The notes under the pieces: generated by a model
Seen by the model: only the letters and a program-made list of their open reading frames with translations
Database searches by the model: none
Told to the model about the DNA's origin: nothing
Made by a program: the position numbers and the translations under genes
Shown: positions 5,389 to 10,000 of the stretch, one piece after another
Numbering within the stretch: the first letter of the stretch is position 1
Layout: each line of letters opens with the position of its first letter
Assembly: GCA_024645305.1 (NCBI GenBank)
Contig: JAHEFU010000085.1
Span: 1-10,000, forward strand
Direction: 5' to 3'
From: Planctomycetales bacterium
GTDB taxonomy: Bacteria; 4484-113; JAFGCY01
DNA: 10,000 nucleotides

Positions 5389-7389
5389 ATGGAAACAGAG
5401 CTGATCCTCGTCGTCAACCTGGGGGCCTCATCCAGCAAACTGGCCCTGTACCGTGGCCGCATGGAGCTGGCCAGCGCCAGCCTGCCGCTCAGTGATGAGC
5501 AGTCCCGACTGCCTCTGCCGGAGCAGCGCCCCCTGCGGATTGAGCAGCTGCAGGAGTTCCTCGTGGAGCATGCCACCGAACCGTCGCAGCTGGCAGCGGT
5601 GGCGGCGCGTGGAGGCATGATGAAGCCCCTGTCGCAGCGCGGGGTGATCCGCGTGGATGCGCCGATGCTGGAAGACCTGGCCTCAGGCCGCTACGGGGAG
5701 CATCCCTCGAGCCTCAGTGCGCTGGTGGCCAGCGATCTGCTGGCCGCTGCCGGGCTGGCAACTCCGGTGTATGTCGTGGATCCGGTCAGCGTTGATACGC
5801 TCAGTGATGAGGCCCGGCTCAGCGGTGTCCCCGGCATCGAGCGGCGCGGCCGGCATCATGCCCTGAATGTCCAGTACGTGGCGGCCCAGGCGGCTGAGCG
5901 GCTGGGGAGGCCCATCCACCAGCTGAATTTCGTGGTTGCCCATTTCGGCAGTGGAGTCAGCATCTGCTCCATGCGCCGCGGCCGCGTGATTGATGTCAAT
6001 GACGCCCAGCTCGGTGAGGGACCGTTCAGTGTGACCCGTGCCGGCAGCCTGCCGATCGAGGGCCTGCTGCAGCTGGCCGAGAAGCATGCCGACCATGTGG
6101 AACTGCGGCGGATCCTGGCCCGGCAAAGTGGCATGGCGGGCTATACCGGCACCGGCGACTTCCGCGAGATCGTGAGGCGGCTGGAGGCCGGGGACAGTGC
6201 GGCAATGCGCTCATACCAGGGGATGCTGTTCCAGAGCGCGAAGTACATTGCGGCCTACAGCGGTTCACTGGGGCAGCGCCCCGATGCCATCATCCTGACG
6301 GGCGCCATGATGCACAGTGACAGTTTCCGCAGTGACCTGCGCTCCCGGGTGGACTGGATTGCCCCCGTGCTGCTGTTCCCGGGGGAGGCTGAGCTGCAGG
6401 CCCTGGCGGATGGCGTGGCGGGCGTACTGGAGGGCAGCGAGACGGCCTTCGCCTACAGTGAGATCCCGACCCCGGCGGAAGCGCCGCCGCATGGATTCGA
6501 TGAGCTGATCCGTCGCGCCGCGGACTGCCCGCCCCTGGGTTTCGTGATCGCGGGCGCGGACCATCCGGAAGTGGTGGAAACCGTGGCCTACTGCCTCGGG
6601 CACGGCTTCAGCGGCTTCGTGCTGGTTGGCAACAGGCAGGAGATCGAACGGGAACTGGCGGAGGCGGAGGTCGATGCCGGCAGCGTGGAGATCATTGACA
6701 GCGGGGATGCCGTCAGCGACGCGATCAGGCTCGTCACGGAACGACCCGGCAGCGTGCTCGTCAAGGGCCAGTGTGACAGTGCAGCGCTGCTCAGGGGGGT
6801 GCTGGGCACCCTGCCGCACGGGGAAAAGCGTTTCCTCAGCCACTGCGCGGTGTTCGAGGATGCCATCAGCGGCCGGCTGATCGGGATCACCGACGGCGGG
6901 CTGAATGTCGCCCCGGACCTGCAGGGCAAGCAGGGAATGCTGACGAATGCGATTGCCATGTTCCGCGCGCTGGGTGTCAGGCGACCGCATGCCATGCTGG
7001 CGGCCGGGATGGAGGACAAGGGCCAGGACCTGCCGGCGATCAGCGATGCGCGGGAGATTGTCAGGCTGCACCGTGAGGAGGGCAGATGGCCGGACGCGGT
7101 GGTGGACGGGCCTTTCGGCATGGAAGTGGCACTGAGCAGCCAGGCGGCGATGCGCAAGGGCATCCGCAGTCCCGTGGCCGGGCGGGCGGACATCATCGTC
7201 ACACCGAACCTGGAAAGCTGCAACTTCTCGGTCAAGCTGGCGGTGGTCTATACCGGCCAGCCCTGGGGCGGGATGGTGCTCGGCGGGCCCTTCCCGGTGA
7301 TCCTCGGCAGCCGCGCGGACGACGTGCGCAACCGGGTCTGCAGCATCGCGCTGGGACGGCTGGTGGTGACCGGGATGGCCGCCGACTGA
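5389..7389 (+). CDS. Bifunctional acyl (butyrate-type) kinase / phosphate acyl(butyryl)transferase fusion
   Basis: This 666-residue protein joins two enzymes normally made separately. Residues 4-355 are an acetate/butyrate kinase-fold domain: VNLGASSSKLALY (9-21), AARGGM (72-77), RHHALN (155-160), HFGSGVS (185-191), GEGPFS (209-214), GTGDFREI (254-261) and ILTGAM (302-307). Residues 371-662 are a phosphotransbutyrylase/phosphotransacetylase domain: DGPFGMEVA (573-581), SPVAGRADIIVTPNLESCN (594-612), and SRAD (641-644). In the usual PN.EAGN motif the Gly is Cys611. Together they would interconvert acyl-CoA plus phosphate, acyl phosphate, and acid plus ATP, in the cytoplasm. Butyrate kinase-like loops favour a short- or branched-chain acyl substrate, but acetate is not excluded. 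Each half has about the normal length of its separate enzyme. I chose ATG 5389 because the kinase strand begins at once and the upstream part of the open frame is not conserved-looking. There is no partner gene in an operon. Confidence 0.9.
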   Translation: METELILVVNLGASSSKLALYRGRMELASASLPLSDEQSRLPLPEQRPLRIEQLQEFLVEHATEPSQLAAVAARGGMMKPLSQRGVIRVDAPMLEDLASGRYGEHPSSLSALVASDLLAAAGLATPVYVVDPVSVDTLSDEARLSGVPGIERRGRHHALNVQYVAAQAAERLGRPIHQLNFVVAHFGSGVSICSMRRGRVIDVNDAQLGEGPFSVTRAGSLPIEGLLQLAEKHADHVELRRILARQSGMAGYTGTGDFREIVRRLEAGDSAAMRSYQGMLFQSAKYIAAYSGSLGQRPDAIILTGAMMHSDSFRSDLRSRVDWIAPVLLFPGEAELQALADGVAGVLEGSETAFAYSEIPTPAEAPPHGFDELIRRAADCPPLGFVIAGADHPEVVETVAYCLGHGFSGFVLVGNRQEIERELAEAEVDAGSVEIIDSGDAVSDAIRLVTERPGSVLVKGQCDSAALLRGVLGTLPHGEKRFLSHCAVFEDAISGRLIGITDGGLNVAPDLQGKQGMLTNAIAMFRALGVRRPHAMLAAGMEDKGQDLPAISDAREIVRLHREEGRWPDAVVDGPFGMEVALSSQAAMRKGIRSPVAGRADIIVTPNLESCNFSVKLAVVYTGQPWGGMVLGGPFPVILGSRADDVRNRVCSIALGRLVVTGMAAD

Positions 7390-7415
7390 CAGTGCTATGG
7401 GCGACATGCAGCTGT

Positions 7416-8324
7416 TCAGGCAAGCCAGGTCCGGACAATCCGGGCCAGTTCCTCAGGGGCATCCACCATTGGGAAGTGCCCGGCCCTCTCCAGCAGTTCC
7501 AGCCGGGCCTGGGGCAGCAGTGATTGCCAGCGCTGCGCGAACCCGGCATGCAGGGCTGGATCGTCCCGGCCATAGGCCAGCAGGACGGGCAGCTCCAGGG
7601 CACTGATTCCCTGTTCCAGCTCCCTCAGGAATTCCTGCTCGGCAAAGATGGCGCGGAACATGTCTGACATATGCCTGCGCCGCTCCATATCCGCCACACT
7701 GCCCATGTAGGCCCTACGCACGGCAGCCAGCATGCTGCGCCGACGGTTGCTGAAGAAAGTGAAGATCCGCATCAGCAGGTTCAGGCGGATGAACAGCAGG
7801 AAACCCAGGGGACTGGCCAGCAGTCTGACCATGCGGCCCAGCCGGCCAGGATAATCATGCAGGGGCCAGGCAAAGGCCGATCCCACGACCAGCCGGCGGA
7901 AACGCTGCGGTGATTCCAGCAAGGTTGCCAGCGCAGCGGGGCCGCTGGTATCGCTTGTGACAAGCGTAATGTCGCGGAGATCCAGCTTCTCGATGAACAG
8001 CCTCAGCACGTGCTGCTGCTGCCGGAAGCCCGGCCGGCTGGCAGGTTCGGCACTGAGGCCGAAGCCCGGGAAGTCCAGCGCGATGCAGCGGAAGCTGCCA
8101 CCCAGTTCGCGGATCAGCTCAGCGTACATCAGGGACCAGCCCACACCGCCGTGTGTCATCAGTACAACCGGGCCACGGCCTTCGTCAATGTAGTGGATAC
8201 GCTTTCCGTCGATTTCCAGGAAACGGCTGGCACAGGGCAGGGCCGTTTCAGTCAGCCAGGGCGGTCGTGTGGCCGGGGAGCCTTCAACAGTTGTCAGTTG
8301 CCGGCTTTCATGGACAGCACTCAT
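7416..8324 (-). CDS. Alpha/beta-fold hydrolase with Asp nucleophile (dehalogenase/epoxide hydrolase-like)
   Basis: The 302-residue protein has the alpha/beta hydrolase order: oxyanion loop THGGVGWS (57-64), LDFPGFGLS (83-91), nucleophile elbow VTSDTSGP (122-129), cap domain (about 150-225), acid GRDDP (252-256) and catalytic His in AGHFP (281-285). The elbow nucleophile is Asp125, as in haloalkane dehalogenases and soluble epoxide hydrolases, not Ser. The Trp that normally follows Asp in dehalogenases is Thr126, and the halide-binding Asn after HG is Gly60, so true dehalogenation is doubtful. Substrate unknown. The start has a good CGGAG site 6 bases upstream. The gene lies 84 bases downstream of a MarR-type gene on the same strand and has its own operator-covered promoter, so its expression probably answers to a small hydrophobic or aromatic ligand of that regulator. 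The N-terminal 25 residues are polar with no signal peptide; cytoplasmic. Confidence 0.85.
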   Translation of the reverse strand: MSAVHESRQLTTVEGSPATRPPWLTETALPCASRFLEIDGKRIHYIDEGRGPVVLMTHGGVGWSLMYAELIRELGGSFRCIALDFPGFGLSAEPASRPGFRQQQHVLRLFIEKLDLRDITLVTSDTSGPAALATLLESPQRFRRLVVGSAFAWPLHDYPGRLGRMVRLLASPLGFLLFIRLNLLMRIFTFFSNRRRSMLAAVRRAYMGSVADMERRRHMSDMFRAIFAEQEFLRELEQGISALELPVLLAYGRDDPALHAGFAQRWQSLLPQARLELLERAGHFPMVDAPEELARIVRTWLA

Positions 8325-8330
8325 GTGAAA

Positions 8331-8335
8331 CTCCG
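8331..8335 (-). promoter_or_regulatory. Ribosome binding site of the hydrolase
   Basis: CGGAG on the minus strand lies 6 bases before the ATG at 8324. It fixes the start and contrasts with the other genes here, most of which lack such a site. Confidence 0.7.
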
Positions 8336-8339
8336 ATAT

Positions 8340-8370
8340 ACTTGATATAGCAATAATTGATATAGCAAGT
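8340..8370. promoter_or_regulatory. Probable MarR operator: two 12-bp imperfect palindromes
   Basis: TTGATATAGCAA occurs twice, at 8342-8353 and 8357-8368, with centres 15 bases apart. Each copy is an imperfect palindrome of form TTGnTATAnCAA, and the whole of 8340-8370 is a near-palindrome. TTG-N6-CAA is typical of MarR/SlyA-type sites. It sits between the MarR gene and the hydrolase and covers the hydrolase -10, which suits repression. Confidence 0.7.
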
Positions 8371-8388
8371 AAATTGGAATTGTTTCAA
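8359..8388 (-). promoter_or_regulatory. Promoter of the hydrolase gene
   Basis: On the minus strand, TTGAAA (8383-8388, 5 of 6) and TATATC (8359-8364, 4 of 6, preceded by TGC) are 18 bases apart. The -10 falls inside the upstream copy of the operator repeat. The predicted start near 8352 leaves a leader of roughly 27 bases with the Shine-Dalgarno. Confidence 0.55.
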
Positions 8389-8408
8389 AAGCTGCGGAAT
8401 TTCAGTGT

Positions 8409-8852
8409 TTACCAGCCGCTTGTGTTTTCGATGATGCGCTGCAGGTAGTCCTGCAGCTGCCTGCGTTCCTTTTGACTGAAGCCGGCCAGCGCCTCGGCGT
8501 TGCCCGCGCGCGAAATGGGTTCAAGTTTCGGCAGCAGTCGGCGGGCCTGCGCTGTCAGCTCCACTGTCTGGACGCGCCTGTCCGTTTCATCCACCGTACG
8601 CCTGGCCAGCCCGGCCTTCTCCATGCGATCCAGCAGCCTTGTAACCGCTGAGCCGTCGACAGCCAGCAGGCTGGCCAGCTGGCGGAGCGGAATGGCGCCG
8701 TGGGTATTGCACTGCTGCAGTAGCGCCCACTGGCGCACCGTCACCCCGAGGTGGCGGATGCGCTTCTCGAAACCATTTTGCATCTGGGACTGGGCCCGGC
8801 CCATCAGGTAGCCGATATTCTCCCCGGGCGCATATGTGGATTTAGCTGCCAT
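8409..8852 (-). CDS. MarR-family transcriptional regulator
   Basis: The 147-residue protein has the MarR layout: an N-terminal dimerisation helix (about 10-35), a winged helix-turn-helix with LRQLASLLAVDGSAVTRLLD (56-75) as the recognition region, the wing DETDRRVQTVELT (88-100) with its D.DRR signature, and C-terminal helices returning to the dimer interface. Members bind palindromic operators as dimers and usually release on binding small phenolic or lipophilic ligands or on thiol oxidation. No Cys is seen apart from the one at about 48, so ligand sensing is the simpler guess. I chose ATG 8852: the family's first helix follows, and a -10-like TAGAAT ends 7 bases upstream. A longer frame to 8987 would start before that promoter. 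It probably controls the downstream hydrolase through the repeats at 8340-8370; no such site is evident at its own promoter. Confidence 0.9.
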   Translation of the reverse strand: MAAKSTYAPGENIGYLMGRAQSQMQNGFEKRIRHLGVTVRQWALLQQCNTHGAIPLRQLASLLAVDGSAVTRLLDRMEKAGLARRTVDETDRRVQTVELTAQARRLLPKLEPISRAGNAEALAGFSQKERRQLQDYLQRIIENTSGW

Positions 8853-8859
8853 GGCAAGT

Positions 8860-8865
8860 ATTCTA
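8860..8865 (-). promoter_or_regulatory. -10 element of the MarR gene
   Basis: TAGAAT (5 of 6 to consensus) on the minus strand ends 7 bases before the ATG at 8852. There is no Shine-Dalgarno, and no good -35 at 16-18 bases. A leaderless transcript is likely if this is used. Confidence 0.45.
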
Positions 8866-8887
8866 GGCCAGGGCAGGTCCCCGATCT

Positions 8888-8917
8888 TTGTAACCTGTTC
8901 CCTCCCCGGGGTATAAT
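8888..8917 (+). promoter_or_regulatory. Plus-strand promoter of the thrS leader
   Basis: TTGTAA (8888-8893, 4 of 6) and a perfect TATAAT (8912-8917) are 18 bases apart. A start near 8924 would give thrS a leader of roughly 265 bases, covering the small reading frame and the palindromic element. It is divergent from the MarR promoter. Confidence 0.55.
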
Positions 8918-8925
8918 CCCATGCC

Positions 8926-8997
8926 ATGGCATCCTGCCGACTGAGGAGTGTGATCCCGTTCGCCGCTACCCGCGGCGAGGGAACCACGCGCGCCTAG
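8926..8997 (+). CDS. Possible 23-residue leader peptide upstream of thrS
   Basis: An ATG stands 8 bases after the perfect TATAAT, the same spacing as at the leaderless genes in this window. The frame runs 23 codons to a TAG at 8995. It ends ATRGEGTTRA, with Thr at codons 15, 20 and 21. A hairpin (CGCCGC 8961-8966, GCGGCG 8972-8977) lies inside the frame. A Thr-sensing leader peptide is conceivable, but no terminator is visible after it and the frame could be chance. Low confidence. Confidence 0.2.
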   Translation: MASCRLRSVIPFAATRGEGTTRA

Positions 8998-9099
8998 GTT
9001 CCAGGAGCCAGGTTACAGGTATTAGGGCTGGAGTGACTCGTTCGGAGTCACCAATAATTCTTATAGTCGCGCGAAGCGCGTAACATTCCCTGGAACCTA
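8995..9099. repeat. Palindromic element of about 105 bp with terminal inverted repeats and inner hairpins (MITE/REP-like)
   Basis: The ends form a perfect 11-bp inverted repeat, TAGGTTCCAGG (8995-9005) and CCTGGAACCTA (9089-9099). Inside are GTGACTC/GAGTCAC (9033-9039, 9045-9051; 5-base loop) and CGCGC/GCGCG (9068-9072, 9076-9080; GAA loop). Flanking variants such as CCAGGTTACAGG (9007-9018) and CCTAGAACCTG (9103-9113) echo the end motif. No protein is encoded. The architecture suits a non-autonomous dispersed repeat, or a structured leader of thrS. With 8998-9189 it fills the gene-free stretch before thrS, where I see no tRNA. Confidence 0.6.
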
Positions 9100-9177
9100 A
9101 CACCTAGAACCTGAGCCCTTCCCACGCCCATCCATTAACATGTACGCGCGCGCGGCACTTCGTATCTGCCGACGCAC

Positions 9178-9182
9178 AGGAG
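9178..9182 (+). promoter_or_regulatory. Ribosome binding site of thrS
   Basis: AGGAG lies 7 bases before the ATG at 9190. An in-frame TGA at 9184-9186 closes the frame just upstream, so the start cannot be further 5'. Confidence 0.8.
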
Positions 9183-9189
9183 ATGAATC

Positions 9190-10000
9190 ATGCCTATCGT
9201 GGCCAAGACTAATGTACGCAGTGAAAGGGACGAGCGGCTCTACCGCATCCGGCACAGCGCTGCGCACCTGATGGCGGAGGCCGTGCAGGCCCTGTTCCCC
9301 GGCACGAAGCTGGCCTTCGGCCCGCCGATTGATGACGGCTTCTACTACGACTTCGATACCGAGCAGACCTTCAACGAGGATGACCTGAAGGCCATCGAGA
9401 AGAAGATGGAGGAACTGCGTAAGAAAAAGGCGGAGTTCGTCTGCATCCCGGTCAGCAAGGCTGAAGCGCTCAAGCGCTTCACGGAGATGGGCGAGAAGCT
9501 CAAGGCCGAGCACGTGGAGACCCTGGAGGACGGCAAGATCACGCTGTACCAGGACGGGGACTTCATTGACCTCTGCGCCGGGCCACATGTGGAGAACACC
9601 GGTGAGATCAAGCACTTCAAGATCATGCACAGCTCCGGCAGCTACTGGCGTGGCGACGAGAAGCGCGAGCGCCTGCAGCGCATCTACGGCACGGCCTGGG
9701 AGAGCCGGGACGAGCTGAAGGCCTACCTCAAGCGCCTGGAGGAGGCGAAGAAGCGGGACCACCGCGTACTCGGGCGGGAACTGTCGCTCGTGGACTTCCC
9801 CGAGCTGGCCGGCCCCGGCCTGCCGTTCTACCTGCCGAAGGGTGCACACATCCTGCAGGAGCTGAAGAACTGGATGTGGAAGCTGCATGAGCAGGGCGGC
9901 TACGGACACCTGGACAAGGTCTACCAGCCGCTCAATACGCCGCATATCCTCAAGACGGACGCCTGGCATACCAGCGGGCACCTCGAGAACTACCGCGACG
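9190..10000 (+). CDS. thrS: Threonyl-tRNA synthetase, N-terminal 270 codons, without a TGS domain
   Basis: Class II threonyl-tRNA synthetase, which charges tRNA-Thr with threonine in the cytoplasm; the 3' end is beyond the window. The editing domain begins almost at once: RHSAAHLMAEAVQALFPGTK (21-40) and FGPPIDDGFYYDFD (43-56). The editing-site residues are present (H22, H26, C129 and H133 in CAGPH), followed by GSYWRGDEK and LQRIYGTAW. The catalytic core starts near residue 190 with LPFYLPKGAHILQEL, and motif 1-type sequence TSGHLENYRD is at the edge. Standard bacterial enzymes carry about 60 residues of TGS domain before the editing domain; here only about 20 unrelated residues precede it, and the in-frame TGA plus a good AGGAG site show this is the true start. 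The upstream DNA encodes no TGS domain. Probably expressed from the promoter near 8888-8917 with a long structured leader. The usual followers infC, rpmI and rplT cannot be checked. Confidence 0.95.
   Translation, partial: MPIVAKTNVRSERDERLYRIRHSAAHLMAEAVQALFPGTKLAFGPPIDDGFYYDFDTEQTFNEDDLKAIEKKMEELRKKKAEFVCIPVSKAEALKRFTEMGEKLKAEHVETLEDGKITLYQDGDFIDLCAGPHVENTGEIKHFKIMHSSGSYWRGDEKRERLQRIYGTAWESRDELKAYLKRLEEAKKRDHRVLGRELSLVDFPELAGPGLPFYLPKGAHILQELKNWMWKLHEQGGYGHLDKVYQPLNTPHILKTDAWHTSGHLENYRD

Noticed and set aside
5235..5618. N-terminal extension of the exchanger frame
   Set aside because: Rich in Arg, Ser and Ala, antisense to the kinase start, and upstream of a perfect -10 element; the first membrane helix begins at ATG 5234.
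6265..7407. 380-codon open frame antisense to the acyltransferase half of the fusion
   Set aside because: His-, Arg- and Pro-rich shadow with no family resemblance; the plus strand is a clear enzyme.
8961..8977. CGCCGC/GCGGCG hairpin as a Rho-independent terminator
   Set aside because: No T-run follows, and it lies between the thrS promoter and its gene.
8853..8987. Longer start for the MarR protein at 8987
   Set aside because: It would begin upstream of the likely -10 element and adds residues not expected in the family.
8998..9189. T-box riboswitch upstream of thrS, prompted by TGGAACC at 9091-9097
   Set aside because: No stem I with specifier codon, no terminator with T-run, and the motif is explained by the 11-bp terminal inverted repeat.
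9097..9981. 294-codon open frame antisense to thrS
   Set aside because: Lies opposite strongly conserved synthetase motifs and has no own start signals or domains.

Overview
The window looks like chromosomal DNA of a GC-rich bacterium, probably Gram-negative and possibly a proteobacterium. That placement rests on general gene style and is weak; nothing here fixes the taxon. Coding is dense, with short intergenic gaps. Six of the eight genes have no visible Shine-Dalgarno sequence. Instead a -10-like hexamer ends 4 to 9 bases before the start codon, which suggests leaderless mRNAs. Only the alpha/beta hydrolase and thrS have clear ribosome binding sites.

Region 1 (1-4092) is a probable conflict or signalling locus. 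Two paralogous TPR genes lie in tandem on the minus strand. The first is cut by the window edge; the second ends in a TIR domain with a candidate catalytic Glu. A plus-strand gene diverges from them. It encodes an N-terminal SLOG-like Rossmann domain and a C-terminal module with four predicted membrane helices. TIR plus SLOG is the signal-maker/signal-receiver pairing known from Thoeris, here with a membrane module as the possible effector. This is the most interesting part of the window. Its DNA looks less GC-rich than the genes to the right.

Region 2 (4089-7389) holds a cation/Ca2+ exchanger-type membrane protein (minus strand) and, divergent from it, a large single-chain fusion of a butyrate kinase-type acyl kinase with a phosphotransbutyrylase-type acyltransferase. 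The fusion could interconvert acyl-CoA, acyl phosphate and free acid plus ATP. The exchanger and the SLOG membrane gene converge and share one CTAG for both stop codons.

Region 3 (7416-8852) is a small regulatory unit on the minus strand: a MarR-family regulator followed by an alpha/beta hydrolase with an Asp nucleophile. The 84-base gap between them carries two copies of a 12-bp imperfect palindrome overlapping a good promoter, which is the likely MarR operator.

Region 4 (8853-10000) is the thrS leader and the first 270 codons of threonyl-tRNA synthetase. The synthetase begins directly at its editing domain and lacks the usual N-terminal TGS domain. Its leader carries a strong plus-strand promoter, a possible 23-codon leaderless peptide, and a palindromic element of about 105 bp with two inner hairpins that looks like a dispersed miniature repeat.
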